From: Phycisphaerales bacterium | Lineage (GTDB): Bacteria > Planctomycetota > Phycisphaerae > Phycisphaerales > UBA1924 | Direction of reading: 5' to 3' | Length of the DNA: 64,000 nucleotides | NCBI GenBank assembly: GCA_020849105.1 | Contig: JADLGW010000056.1 | Span: 124,001-188,000, forward strand | In this document: positions 33,645 through 43,114 of the stretch, piece after piece | Position numbering within the stretch: the first letter of the stretch is position 1 | Layout of the letters: each line of letters starts with the position of its first letter | The notes under the pieces: model-generated | What the model saw: the letters and a program-made list of their open reading frames with translations, nothing else | What the model was told of the DNA's origin: nothing | Database searches by the model: none | Position numbers and translations under genes: made by a program

Positions 33645-34700
33645 GTGAACCTTGATGAAATCCTCCGTGCGGCGTACGAGGCGGGCGCATCCGACGTGCA
33701 CCTGATCGCGGGCCAGCCGCCGGTCATGCGCGTGAACCAGGTGATGACGCCCATGCCGCGTCCGGTGCTGACACCGGAGGACGCCCGGGCGATGTTCGAG
33801 CACATGGTCCCCGGGGACGCCCGCCAGACGTTCGAGCGGCAGAAGGACCTGGACTTCTCCTACGAGGTCGAGGGGCTGAGCCGTTACCGCGTCAACGCGC
33901 ACTACCAGCGTCAGGCGATCGGCCTGGCGATGCGCTCGATCAAGACCAAGGTCCCGCCGCTGTCGAAACTGAACCTGCCGGAGGTGATCGCGCGCCTGAC
34001 CTACCTGCCCCGCGGGCTGGTGCTGGTGACGGGTGACACGGGCTCCGGCAAGTCCACGACGCTGGCCGCGATGATCCAGGCGATGAACGAGCGGTACAAG
34101 AAGCACATCATCACGCTCGAGGACCCTGTCGAGTACACGTTCAAGAGCGACAAGTGCGTGATCGAGCAGCGGGAACTGGGCGCCGACATGCCCACGTTCG
34201 CATCGGGCCTCAAGCACGCCCTGCGCCAGGACCCCGACATCGTGCTGGTGGGCGAGATGCGCGACCTGGAGACGACCGCGCTGGCGATCAGCGCCGCCGA
34301 GACCGGGCACCTCGTGCTCTCCACGCTGCACACGGTGAACGCGAGCCAGACGGTGGAGCGCATCATCGACATGTACCCGGCCGGGCAGCAGAACCAGATC
34401 CGGTCGATGCTGGCCAACACGCTGCAGGCGGTGGTGAGCCAGACGCTGTTCAGCCGCATCGACAAGCCGGGCATGGTGCCGGCGGTCGAGACGCTGCTGT
34501 GCACGCCCGCGGTGCGGAACCTGATCCGCGAGGCGCGGACCTTTGAGATCCCGAACGTGATCGAGACGAGCCGCGCGATCGGCATGTGCTCGCTGGACGC
34601 CTCGATCGCGGAACTGTACTTCAACGGCATGGTCAGCAAGGAGGACGCGGTGGCCCAGGCGGCCTTCCCGGACAAACTCGAGCGGCAGTTGGTGGCCTAG
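33645..34700 (+). CDS. pilT: Type IV pilus retraction ATPase
   Basis: Hexameric secretion-type ATPase (351 aa) that depolymerises type IV pili. Walker A is GDTGSGKST, the Asp box is ITLEDPVEYTF, Walker B is DIVLVGEMRDLET, and the His box is GHLVLSTLHT. The N-terminal ASDVHLIAGQPPVMR and the AIGMCSLDASI region are PilT-specific and not PilB-like. The GTG start follows GAGGGCG. It heads a block with pilC and three prepilin-type genes, so pili here can probably retract for twitching or uptake. PilB, PilM-Q and PilD are not in the window. Confidence 0.93.
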   Translation: MNLDEILRAAYEAGASDVHLIAGQPPVMRVNQVMTPMPRPVLTPEDARAMFEHMVPGDARQTFERQKDLDFSYEVEGLSRYRVNAHYQRQAIGLAMRSIKTKVPPLSKLNLPEVIARLTYLPRGLVLVTGDTGSGKSTTLAAMIQAMNERYKKHIITLEDPVEYTFKSDKCVIEQRELGADMPTFASGLKHALRQDPDIVLVGEMRDLETTALAISAAETGHLVLSTLHTVNASQTVERIIDMYPAGQQNQIRSMLANTLQAVVSQTLFSRIDKPGMVPAVETLLCTPAVRNLIREARTFEIPNVIETSRAIGMCSLDASIAELYFNGMVSKEDAVAQAAFPDKLERQLVA

Positions 34701-34717
34701 GCGGACGACGTGGCGGC

Positions 34718-34795
34718 GTGACGAAGCGGACGACTCCAGGAGCACGGTTGATGGGGAGACAGGCGGCGGACCCGGGCGAGCACGCGCTTCGTCAC
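34718..34795. repeat. 11-bp inverted repeat between pilT and pilC
   Basis: GTGACGAAGCG (34718-34728) and CGCTTCGTCAC (34785-34795) are perfect inverted copies 56 nt apart. The right arm runs into CGTCACYCC direct repeats. Confidence 0.55.
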
Positions 34796-34819
34796 TCCGT
34801 CACCCCGTCACCCCGTCAC
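34791..34819. repeat. 9-bp direct repeats CGTCACYCC before pilC
   Basis: Three to four consecutive copies of CGTCAC(T/C)CC end 13 nt before the pilC ATG. Confidence 0.55.
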
Positions 34820-34831
34820 TTCTAGCAACCC

Positions 34832-36058
34832 ATGCCCAACTACCGGTACCAGGTTCGTGCGGGGAACGGGCAGACGCAGATCGGCGTGGTCGCCGCCGAC
34901 AGCGTGACCACCGCGGCCCAGATCCTCCGCAACCAGGGGGTGCACGTGCTCTCGCTCACCCCCATGGTGGGCGGGATGGCCCAGGGGGCGCTGGTCGCCA
35001 AGCTCCGCGAACTCAACGCCGGCAAGCCCAAGCAGAAGCACGTCCTGGACTTCACCAGCCAGCTCGCCGTGATGATCCGCGCCGGCATCAACCTGCGGGC
35101 CAGCCTGGACGGCATCGCCGAGCAGACGGAGCATGTGCAGTTCAAGAAGATCATCGCCGGGCTCAAGACGGACGTGGAGTCGGGCAAGCAGTTCTCCGAG
35201 GCGATCGGGCGCCACCCGAAACTGTTCGGGCCCCTGTACGTCAACATGGTGCGCGCGTCGGAGATGTCCGGCAGTTTCTCGAAGATGCTGGACCGTGTCG
35301 CGTCCTATATCGCGCAGCAACTGGAGACGCGGAAGATGGTGGTGGGGGCCAGCATCTACCCCGCGATCATCGGCACCATGGCCATCGGCGTCACGATCTT
35401 TCTCCTGACGTTCGTGCTGCCGAAGTTCGCCGGCGTGTTCCAGGGCAAGGAGGACATCCTGCCCTGGGCCACGAAGTTCCTGATGAACCTCTCGGACTTC
35501 ATGGTCCACTTCTGGTACTACGTCGTGGGCGCGATGGTCGGGGTGGTCGGGCTTATCTACGCCTTCATGAAGACGGAACTGGGCGGCTTCTGGTTCGACA
35601 AGATCAAGCTGTCCCTGCCGGTGGCCAAGACCATGTTCCGGTCGCTCTACATCAGCCGAAGCCTGCACACGATGGGGCAGCTCATCAACGCGGGCGTTCC
35701 GATGCTCGACACCCTGGCGATCACCGGTGACATCGCCGGCAACAGGCTGTACCGCACGATGTGGCGCAGCGTCTACTCCAGCGTCAAGCAGGGCAAGAAG
35801 ATCACCACGCCGCTGCTGAAGACCAGGCTCCTGCCCCGGGCCGTGTCGCAGATGATCGCCGCGGGCGAAGAGTCCGGTAAGCTCGGCGAGGTCCTCGACG
35901 AGATCTCCGTCTTCTACTCCAAGCAGCTCAAGGATCAGATAAAAGCGGTCACGTCGATGATCGAGCCCATCATGATCATCATGATGGGTACGGTCGTCGG
36001 CTTCATCGCCATGGCGATCATCCTGCCCATCTTCAAGATGAGTCAGGTCGTGAAGTAG
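34832..36058 (+). CDS. pilC: Type IV pilus inner-membrane platform protein
   Basis: GspF/PilC-family polytopic protein of 408 aa, the platform on which PilB and PilT act. Two T2SSF domains (about residues 70-195 and 275-400) each contain an LxxLx..GxxL-type helical bundle: RAGINLRASLDGIA and NAGVPMLDTLAITG. Three membrane helices are visible, including IGVTIFLLTFVLPKFAGVF and the C-terminal MIIMMGTVVGFIAMAIILPIF. It follows pilT by 131 nt containing repeats. The ATG has no clear SD. Confidence 0.92.
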   Translation: MPNYRYQVRAGNGQTQIGVVAADSVTTAAQILRNQGVHVLSLTPMVGGMAQGALVAKLRELNAGKPKQKHVLDFTSQLAVMIRAGINLRASLDGIAEQTEHVQFKKIIAGLKTDVESGKQFSEAIGRHPKLFGPLYVNMVRASEMSGSFSKMLDRVASYIAQQLETRKMVVGASIYPAIIGTMAIGVTIFLLTFVLPKFAGVFQGKEDILPWATKFLMNLSDFMVHFWYYVVGAMVGVVGLIYAFMKTELGGFWFDKIKLSLPVAKTMFRSLYISRSLHTMGQLINAGVPMLDTLAITGDIAGNRLYRTMWRSVYSSVKQGKKITTPLLKTRLLPRAVSQMIAAGEESGKLGEVLDEISVFYSKQLKDQIKAVTSMIEPIMIIMMGTVVGFIAMAIILPIFKMSQVVK

Positions 36059-36136
36059 CCGATGCTGGTGGCCGAGGCGGCGGGCGGGTGAGGCCGGCGG
36101 GCTTGGGTTCGCCCAGGAGCCGCCGACAGGAGCCCC

Positions 36137-36802
36137 ATGAACCGACTCCCCCCAGGCAACCGGACAACGCGGCGCGGACGACCCGGGTTCACCCTGCTGG
36201 AGACGGCGCTGGCGATGATCATCGTCACCACCGGCGTCCTGGCGATCATGGAGGCCCAGGGCGCCTTCATCCGCAGCAACCGCTGGAGTTCGCACGAGGC
36301 CACCGCGACCTACCTGGCGAGTGAGATCCGCGAACGCCTGCGCACGCTGCCGCGCCACGACCCGGTGACGGGACTGACGCTGGGCGGCGGCGGTGTGGTC
36401 GTGGGGCTCGGCCCGGAGGCCGGCGAGGTCACGCCCGACGACTTCGACGATATCGACGACTACAACACGGTCCTCTTCGGCGTCGGCGGAACGTTCGACG
36501 GGCCGATCGACTCCTTCGGCGACGTCATCCCCGAGATCGACCCGAACGGCGCTGTGGTCATGTCCGCCGGCGTGCCGGTGTCGCTCGTCGGATGGTCGCA
36601 GTATGTGCTGGTGGAGAAGGTCAGCCCGACGGATTTCTCCAACGTGCGTCCGTGGAACGAGGTCACGGCCCCGAGCGGCAGTTTCCCGGGACGGACCGTG
36701 GACCAGTACCCCCTGCGGGTGACGGTCACCGTGTTCTATCAGGGGCCGTACGACGCGGCCCCGCAGGCGGTCACATCGATGTCATGGGTTGTTCCGTACT
36801 AG
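36137..36802 (+). CDS. PilV-like minor prepilin
   Basis: A 221-aa protein with prepilin leader RRGRPGFTLLETALAMIIV (cleavage after Gly, Glu+5). The following ATGVLAIMEAQ-type helix and EATATYLASEIRERLR recall PilV/minor pseudopilins. The C-terminal globular part is acidic and unrecognised. AGGAG precedes the ATG. It lies between pilC and the PilX-like gene, consistent with a pilus-tip priming complex. Confidence 0.78.
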   Translation: MNRLPPGNRTTRRGRPGFTLLETALAMIIVTTGVLAIMEAQGAFIRSNRWSSHEATATYLASEIRERLRTLPRHDPVTGLTLGGGGVVVGLGPEAGEVTPDDFDDIDDYNTVLFGVGGTFDGPIDSFGDVIPEIDPNGAVVMSAGVPVSLVGWSQYVLVEKVSPTDFSNVRPWNEVTAPSGSFPGRTVDQYPLRVTVTVFYQGPYDAAPQAVTSMSWVVPY

Positions 36803-36839
36803 AGCATCGGCGGGGCGGTGAGGTGATGGGAGATTGACA

Positions 36840-39791
36840 ATGTCGAGCAAGGTCCGAGGGGTGCGGGCGCTCCTGGCGCGGGTTGGGCTCGGCGGCGAGC
36901 GCCGCGGGGTCGTCGCCGTCGTTTCCATGATGTTCCTGATCCTGTTCGGCTCCCTGGCCGCCGCGATGGCGATCATGAGCCGCAGCAACATCGTCACCGC
37001 GGCCACGCACCAGCACGTCACGCGGGCCCTGGGGGCCGCGGAGACGGGCCTGGCGATCGCGCAGCGGCGCCTGTCGGAGGCCGTCTCGCGGTTCCCCGTG
37101 TCCAAGGGTGAGATCGACGCGAACTTCGGCGAGCGCATCTGGACCGGCGCGTTCCTCCCGAGCGACGGCGCGGTGCTGCCGGCCCTCCCGCCCACGAGTT
37201 TCGTCAACACGCTCGGCGACCCCGACGGTGTCGCCGAGGCGGTGGGCCAGGCGCACGCCCAGGACACGAACATCGTCGTCGTGCAGGGGGTCAGCCAGGT
37301 GACCATCGGCCCCGCCCCCGCCGGCACCGACCCGGCCGTGTACGACCTGGATAACTGGGTGCGCACCCCCGCGGTGGCGCTGACGGCGCAGTCCGGGCAG
37401 ACCCCGGCGAACACCGCGTTCCAGGTGGACTATGCGCCCCTGGCCAGCGGCACCGACATCCGGGTCATCGTCACGGGTTACGACTTTGACTACGGGCAGG
37501 GCGGCAACCCCGTGACCCGCCGCATCATGCAGGACTTCCGCATCGTCAAGCGTGTGGACGCCGCCGTGGTCAGCCCGACCCGCATCATGATCGGCAAGAA
37601 CGTCATGGTCGAGGGCGACCTGGGCGCGACCTACGACAAGGTGACCACGCAGTACGGCGACCCGCTGGTCCTGCGGAGCGACTTCTTCGGCATCGACGCG
37701 ACGCTCGACGGCTGGCTGACCAAACTGTTCAACGGGCTGGCCACCTACGACGTGGACCAGGACAACCGCCTGCGCATCGGCCACCCCGTCGAGAAGCAGG
37801 GCCTGCCCGATATCGCCGGCACCGGCAGCCCCGGCGGCCCGGAACTCGACGTCACCAACGACGGGTATGTGGATGAGTTCGACCTTTTCATGAAGCGCTT
37901 CGATGCCAACGCCGACGGCAAGGTCGTGCTGTCCGCGGCGCTGACGGCCGGCACCCCGGCCGCCGGAGTCGCGGCGGAGTTCACGGCCGACGATGACCTC
38001 GGCTTCCTGCTCGACTCCGCGATGCCCGACCGCAACAAGAACGGCATCTATTCGTTCACGGACGTGGACGGCGACGGTCGGTTCAGCCCGGCCACCGACC
38101 GGCTCGACGACACGGAGCCGGCCTCGCTCGGCTCGCTCCCGCCGGAACTCCAGACCTACCTCCACACCAGCCCCTCGCCGGACCATGTGTGGAAGGACCA
38201 GATCCTGGGCTACCGCGATGGGGTCATCGACGAGCGCGACCCGTACGCGAAAGTTCAGGGGAAACTGGTCTTCCGCACCACCAGCAGCGCCTGGACGGCC
38301 GGCCAGGGCAGTTACATGAGCAAGTTGCGCGGACCCATCCACCCGCCGACGGGCGAGGCCCCGCTGAAGTTCGGCGCCACCGGCAGCGAACTCCCCGACA
38401 TCAACTCGGCGAGTTTCGTGAACTCCGAGACCGCCCTGAAGGCCGCGGCCGATGGCGACGGGCGGACCTTCGATGAGCAGGTGGCGTCCAACCTGGGGAT
38501 CTCGATGGCGGCGCTGGCTACCTGGACCGCCGCCAGCAACTCCGCCAGCCCCGATGCGCCCAAGTACTACCCGCTCAGCCCGGACAGTGATCTGGACGGC
38601 CGGCCGGACAACTGGGCCACCGCGACGTACGAGAAGACGCCCTACAACAGCCCGAACTTCTCCGACTGGTACTACCGGCCGGTCTACGAGAACATGACGT
38701 TCCGGAACATCCAGATCCCGGCCGGGACCAACGCGCTCTTCAAGAAGTGCACCTTTGTCGGCGTGACATACGTGCGCTGCACGACAGACAACACCCATGT
38801 GAACTGGACGCTCTACGGCAAGATGAAGATGGATACCGGGAGCGGCAGGCCCGGGCCGGACCCGGAACGGCAGGTCTACGGCGACGCCGCGGGCGAAACG
38901 TCCTACCCGACCATGCTCCCGGCGTCGGCGTGCCCGCCGAACCAGATGATCCTGATGGCGACCACGCCGCTCGACAAGGGGGACATCCCGGCGAACCAGG
39001 TCGCCTTCGTCATCGGGTACAACAACCTGCCCGACCCCCTGGTTGTCAGCGGCAAGCGGATCACGGACACGAAGCCGCTCTCCAACAACTGCCGCTTCCA
39101 TGACTGCCTGTTCGTGGGCTCGATCGTGAGCGATGCGCCGCAGAGTTACACCCACGTCAGGAACAAACTGCAGTTCACCGGCGGGACGAAGTTCGTCGAG
39201 AAGCACCCAACCGATCCCGAGGACCCCGCCCTCAACCCCGACCCCGAGGACGAGGGCGAGATCGCCAAGAGTTCGCTCATGCTGCCGCAGTACTCGGTGG
39301 ACCTGGGCTCCTTCAACAGCCCGCCGACCCAGAACCTGGCGCTCCGGGGCGCCATCGTCGCGGGCGTGCTGGACGTGCGCGGGAACGCCTCGATCAATGG
39401 CGTCCTCATGCTCACCTTCGCCCCCACGGCCGGCCAGGCCCCCCTGGTGGACCCGCTGGGCAACCCGGTGGGAAACCCGTCACTCTTCAACGCCACGCTG
39501 GGCTACTTCGGGCCCGACGACGGCGACGATGAGTCGCTCGACCCGGCCACCCTCCCCATCATCAACATCGCGGGCACGCCCACGAAGATCGTCGGCTACG
39601 ACACCGACGGCGACGGCCTGCCCGACACCAAGCCGACGGACCCACAGCCCGTGGGCAGCACCCCGGTCCCGTTCTACGGGTACGGGCACATCAACCTCAG
39701 GTTCGACCCGGGCATGGTGCTGCCCGACGGCATTGTCATGCCGCTGCAACTGGATGCCCGTCCGCTGACCTACAGGGAGGCCTCCAAGTGA
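36840..39791 (+). CDS. Very large PilX-like protein with calcium-binding loops
   Basis: A 983-aa protein. After a basic start, RRGVVAVVSMMFLILFGSLA is a transmembrane helix followed by SNIVTAATHQHVTRALGAAETGLA, the PilX_N pattern of minor pilins. The rest, far longer than classical PilX (~200 aa), is exported and contains EF-hand/dockerin-like loops: TNDGYVDEFD near residue 338, DRNKNGIYSFTD near 396, DVDGDGRFS just after, and DTDGDGLPD near 920. A beta-rich C-terminus looks adhesin-like. The stop overlaps the PilW-like gene (GTGA). It is probably a pilus-tip adhesin or assembly factor in the style of PilY1/PilX fusions; this is inference. Confidence 0.78.
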   Translation: MSSKVRGVRALLARVGLGGERRGVVAVVSMMFLILFGSLAAAMAIMSRSNIVTAATHQHVTRALGAAETGLAIAQRRLSEAVSRFPVSKGEIDANFGERIWTGAFLPSDGAVLPALPPTSFVNTLGDPDGVAEAVGQAHAQDTNIVVVQGVSQVTIGPAPAGTDPAVYDLDNWVRTPAVALTAQSGQTPANTAFQVDYAPLASGTDIRVIVTGYDFDYGQGGNPVTRRIMQDFRIVKRVDAAVVSPTRIMIGKNVMVEGDLGATYDKVTTQYGDPLVLRSDFFGIDATLDGWLTKLFNGLATYDVDQDNRLRIGHPVEKQGLPDIAGTGSPGGPELDVTNDGYVDEFDLFMKRFDANADGKVVLSAALTAGTPAAGVAAEFTADDDLGFLLDSAMPDRNKNGIYSFTDVDGDGRFSPATDRLDDTEPASLGSLPPELQTYLHTSPSPDHVWKDQILGYRDGVIDERDPYAKVQGKLVFRTTSSAWTAGQGSYMSKLRGPIHPPTGEAPLKFGATGSELPDINSASFVNSETALKAAADGDGRTFDEQVASNLGISMAALATWTAASNSASPDAPKYYPLSPDSDLDGRPDNWATATYEKTPYNSPNFSDWYYRPVYENMTFRNIQIPAGTNALFKKCTFVGVTYVRCTTDNTHVNWTLYGKMKMDTGSGRPGPDPERQVYGDAAGETSYPTMLPASACPPNQMILMATTPLDKGDIPANQVAFVIGYNNLPDPLVVSGKRITDTKPLSNNCRFHDCLFVGSIVSDAPQSYTHVRNKLQFTGGTKFVEKHPTDPEDPALNPDPEDEGEIAKSSLMLPQYSVDLGSFNSPPTQNLALRGAIVAGVLDVRGNASINGVLMLTFAPTAGQAPLVDPLGNPVGNPSLFNATLGYFGPDDGDDESLDPATLPIINIAGTPTKIVGYDTDGDGLPDTKPTDPQPVGSTPVPFYGYGHINLRFDPGMVLPDGIVMPLQLDARPLTYREASK

Positions 39792-40387
39792 AACACTCCC
39801 GCCGGGGCTTCAGCCTCGTGGAACTCCTCATCGCGCTGACGATCAGCGCCATGCTCCTGACCGCGTGCATGGTGGCCCTCGACGCGTCGTTCAAGGCCTA
39901 TGAGGTCACGACCGACTCCGCCTCCACGCACGTCGTGTCGCGCATGGTCATGTACCGGACCCTCGCCATGATCCGCGGCGGGCAGGAGTTCGGCCCGTAC
40001 CCCGTGGGGGTCATCAAGCCCACGCGCATCAACTCGAACTACATCGAGTTCGTGTCCTTTGAGGACACCGGCACGGGCGAGCGGCAGGTCACGCGGCTGG
40101 AACGTGAGGACGATCCCAGCGCCGGCGCCGGCATGTTCAAACTCATGTTCAAGCGCTGGGACTACCTGAACGGGACGGAGACCAACCACGTCGAGTACCC
40201 GATCCTGCGGAACATCATCGCGGCAAACTTTGAACTCGAGTACGACCGCGGGGCACGCCTCATGCAGGCCACGGTCGACATGACCGTCCGCCCGGACGAC
40301 GACACCGCGACGAAGATCGAATCGCAGATGGACACGCCCGTGCTGCGCCTGGTCGCCTCGACCAGCCCGCGCCGCCTCAACGAGTAG
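39788..40387 (+). CDS. PilW-like minor prepilin
   Basis: A 199-aa prepilin-leader protein: RRGFSLVELLIALTISAMLL with Glu+5 and a long N-terminal helix. The remaining domain matches minor pilins of the PilW/GspJ type in length only. The GTG start overlaps the PilX-like stop (GTGA). It is the last gene of the pilus block and overlaps the convergent downstream gene by 11 nt. Confidence 0.82.
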   Translation: MKHSRRGFSLVELLIALTISAMLLTACMVALDASFKAYEVTTDSASTHVVSRMVMYRTLAMIRGGQEFGPYPVGVIKPTRINSNYIEFVSFEDTGTGERQVTRLEREDDPSAGAGMFKLMFKRWDYLNGTETNHVEYPILRNIIAANFELEYDRGARLMQATVDMTVRPDDDTATKIESQMDTPVLRLVASTSPRRLNE

Positions 40388-40949
40388 CGGGGGGCCCGGC
40401 GGCCGCCCCGAGCAGTTCCGCGATTCGTGCCCGCCGGTACCGATCGCTCGACATCAGGCTGCCGGTGGGCACCGACGCATCCGCCGGAGCGGGCGCGCCG
40501 GGCCGAGCCCCATCGTGGATGGACAGGTCCAGGGGCCTCAGGAAAACGGAATCCAGCGGATTGGCGAGCAGCGAAGGCGGCACCCTGCCGCGAGACCCGT
40601 CGAGGTCATCAGGGATATGACCCAGGTAGAAGACCGCGCCCGCCGGGATCAGCGGCCTTGGCCCTTCCCGTGTCCGCACATAACTGGAGCGCGGGAATAC
40701 CGCGATGGTGGCGCCGCTGACGCGCACCAGCGGGCGCACGTCCACGCCGCCCCAGGGTGAGCGTTCCCCGAGCCGGTACACACCCTCGAACCCCAGAGGC
40801 TGGCGAAGGTCGGGCGGCACAACCCGCGGATCGACCGAACTCGGGCCGATGTCGTCGATGCCTGGCGTTACGCGTTCCAGGTGCCGCTGCTGGCCGAAAC
40901 TCGCCGCCGTGAAGGCCGCGGAAACGCCGAGGATGATCCACGCTCGCAT
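40377..40949 (-). CDS. Secreted protein of unknown function
   Basis: A 190-aa protein with a signal peptide (residues 1-19, ending ASFGQ). The mature part is Pro/Arg-rich with no recognisable domain; phrases such as PRSSYVRTREGPRPLIPAGAV may form a small beta domain. It follows the TonB-like gene by 8 nt and is probably cotranscribed. A GGGGGG stretch serves as SD. The 3' end overlaps the PilW-like gene on the other strand. Confidence 0.6.
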   Translation of the reverse strand: MRAWIILGVSAAFTAASFGQQRHLERVTPGIDDIGPSSVDPRVVPPDLRQPLGFEGVYRLGERSPWGGVDVRPLVRVSGATIAVFPRSSYVRTREGPRPLIPAGAVFYLGHIPDDLDGSRGRVPPSLLANPLDSVFLRPLDLSIHDGARPGAPAPADASVPTGSLMSSDRYRRARIAELLGAAAGPPATR

Positions 40950-40957
40950 CCGCCCCC

Positions 40958-41890
40958 CTATCCCCGGGTCAGCAGGATTTTGAAGGTCACCGTGACCCCT
41001 GCATCCGGATCCCCTTCAGGCAGGCGATCCAGGGCGTCGCCCCTGGCGGTCCACCGGAACAGCGCGGTCACAAGCGGCTCGTCCACGTCTACAAAGCCGG
41101 TCCGATACTCGCGTGTGCCGTCGGAAAGGAACCGCACATCGCCGGCCTTCCCGTCACGCCGAAACGTGATCTGGAGCACCGGGTTCCCCGGCATCCTGGT
41201 CACCCGTGTCGCAACTGCCCATTCGGGACGCACGGTGGAAATCTGCAACCCCTTGGCTGAAATCACACCGCCCGGAACGACACTGACCGAGTCCTTGAGC
41301 GCCGCGGCCGCGGTCTCGCTGGTTGACCGCAGGCCGCGACCGGGCGGTGCGGATGAGGGTTGCACGGGCGGGACCGTTGCCGCGGGTACAGGAAGGGCGA
41401 CTGCCTCAATCGGGACCGCCGCCACCAGAATGTTGGACGCCGGGGCCCCCCGTGTCGACTCGGCCGCACCCTCATCGGGTGCGTGACCTTCCACTGCACG
41501 GTTCAGCGGCGCCGCGTCCGCCGGCCGAAGCACCGCGGCCGCCGGAAGCGGCAGCGGGGGAAGGCGGGGCGCTGCCTCCGGTGCTGCCCCGGGTTCCAGG
41601 GAGAGTTCAGGTTGCTCGACTTCTGACCGCGGTGCCTCAAGTTCCTTCGGCGAGTCCGCTCCGAGCCAGTTCACCGTGTCGATGGGCCGCTCACCGTTAC
41701 CCAGGATAATCGTCGGTGCCGGCTCAGAAGGGAGTTCGTCAGGCAGGAGCGTGGTCACCGCGTCCGCGCTGGCAGCCGCCCCCCCCGAGAGCGCGATCGT
41801 CCCGAACACACCGCCGACGACGACGTGGACACCCAGGCTCAGGAGGAGCCCTGCGGCGAGGTCGCGGCGGCTTGCGGTCGATCTCAGCAT
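40958..41890 (-). CDS. TonB-like protein
   Basis: A 310-aa protein with TonB-like layout: N-terminal membrane anchor (LAAGLLLSLGVHVVVGGVF, residues 11-29, with the SLGVH-type His seen in TonB/TolA anchors), a long Pro/Ala/Glu-rich periplasmic linker (~60-190), and a C-terminal alpha-beta domain including LQITFRRDGKAGDVRFL, close to the VxFxIxxDGxVxxV pattern of TonB C-terminal domains. No ExbB/ExbD is adjacent. Energy transduction is therefore plausible but unproven. Divergent from the thioredoxin-fold gene. Confidence 0.6.
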   Translation of the reverse strand: MLRSTASRRDLAAGLLLSLGVHVVVGGVFGTIALSGGAAASADAVTTLLPDELPSEPAPTIILGNGERPIDTVNWLGADSPKELEAPRSEVEQPELSLEPGAAPEAAPRLPPLPLPAAAVLRPADAAPLNRAVEGHAPDEGAAESTRGAPASNILVAAVPIEAVALPVPAATVPPVQPSSAPPGRGLRSTSETAAAALKDSVSVVPGGVISAKGLQISTVRPEWAVATRVTRMPGNPVLQITFRRDGKAGDVRFLSDGTREYRTGFVDVDEPLVTALFRWTARGDALDRLPEGDPDAGVTVTFKILLTRG

Positions 41891-41944
41891 GTCGCGTTAC
41901 CGGCAAAAAATGCAACTTTCGCCCGCGTGAAGCATATGCTCTTG

Positions 41945-43114
41945 ATGTCTATGAACGTCCGACCGGCGATGCACGCCGGCCTCCACATTCAGATCAAGAG
42001 AACCGCGCTGCCCGGTGTCATCCGGGTGCTTGCAGCCATTGTTCTGTGCTTGACCGGCCACGCGGGGGCGCAGGACAAGGCACGCTCCAGGGTGCAGATT
42101 GGGGATCCGGCCCCGGTGCTTGCGACCGGCCGCTGGCTCAAGGGCGAACCGGTGGAGAGGCTCGCGACGGGCACCCCGTACGTTGTGGAGTTCTGGTCGT
42201 CATGGTGCGACACCTGCATGTACAGCATCCCGCAGTTGACCCGCCTCCAGCGGCAGTACGCGGGCGACGGGCTCGTGTGTATCGGGGTCAACGTCTGGGA
42301 TGAACCGGAACGGGCCGCGGCCCATGTGCGCGACCACGACGACCAGTTCGGCTTTCGCGTCGCCCTCGACCAGAGCCCGCCCGAAGGGAATCCCAGGAGT
42401 GGTGCCTCCGCCCGCTCCTGGGTCGAGGCCGCGGGGCGCGACAAGCCCCCCGTTGCATTTCTTGTCGACCGGCAGGGCCGCATTGTTTGGATCGGACATC
42501 CGCTGGCGCTCCGCGGCGTCTTTGACGAGATGGTGCGCCTGCTCGTGCAGGACAAACTGACGCCGGAGCACTCGCGCGACCTGGGCGCGCGGTACGCCGA
42601 CCTGGAGGCCAGGTCACGCGTGATCATGGCTCGGTGCGACAAGGCCATGGCAGACGAGGACTTTCCCGCCGCGGCGGCGGCCATGGATGACCTGATCGAT
42701 CTGAGCCCCTCGCTGTTCGGGCTCCGCGGCGTCGTCAATCGATTCCACATCACGCTGGTGCTGCAGCGCGACTACCGCGGCTCCTACGCCTGGGCCAGGG
42801 AGATCGGCAAGCGGTTCTGGGACGATGCCTATGTGCTGAACGCCATCGCGTGGGCCGTTCTTGATACGGACGGGCTGGAGGTGCGAGACCTCGACCTGGC
42901 GATGAAGTTCGCCCGGCGGTCGTGTGATCTGACGGGCAACGCCAATGCGGCATTCCTCGACACGCTTGCCCGGGCGTACTTTGAGACCGGCGACGTGGAC
43001 AAGGCGTTGGATGTCGAGGGGAAGGCCCTGTTGCTCGCCGAACCGGAAATCCGGAAGGAACTCCAGGCCGCACTCGACAAGTATCGCGCGTGGAAGGCCC
43101 AGCATCCACGCTAG
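41945..43114 (+). CDS. TlpA-like thioredoxin-fold protein with helical C-terminus
   Basis: Exported protein of about 389 aa. After a signal sequence ending near HAGAQ, a thioredoxin domain carries FWSSWCDTCMYSIPQL (CxxC) and the cis-Pro segment KPPVAFLVDRQGRIVW, typical of TlpA/ResA-like disulfide reductases. The C-terminal ~190 residues are helical and TPR-like. Four start codons lie within 25 nt (GTG 41927, ATG 41936, 41945, 41951); no SD is seen and TATGCT at 41935-41940 suggests a leaderless start at one of the last two. The stop overlaps the convergent glycosyltransferase by 4 nt. Confidence 0.8.
   Translation: MSMNVRPAMHAGLHIQIKRTALPGVIRVLAAIVLCLTGHAGAQDKARSRVQIGDPAPVLATGRWLKGEPVERLATGTPYVVEFWSSWCDTCMYSIPQLTRLQRQYAGDGLVCIGVNVWDEPERAAAHVRDHDDQFGFRVALDQSPPEGNPRSGASARSWVEAAGRDKPPVAFLVDRQGRIVWIGHPLALRGVFDEMVRLLVQDKLTPEHSRDLGARYADLEARSRVIMARCDKAMADEDFPAAAAAMDDLIDLSPSLFGLRGVVNRFHITLVLQRDYRGSYAWAREIGKRFWDDAYVLNAIAWAVLDTDGLEVRDLDLAMKFARRSCDLTGNANAAFLDTLARAYFETGDVDKALDVEGKALLLAEPEIRKELQAALDKYRAWKAQHPR

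Noticed and set aside
36771-39206. 811-codon open frame on the minus strand of the PilX-like gene
   Set aside because: Composition is typical of an antisense shadow (RRHRG-rich) and the plus-strand gene has clear pilin and calcium motifs.
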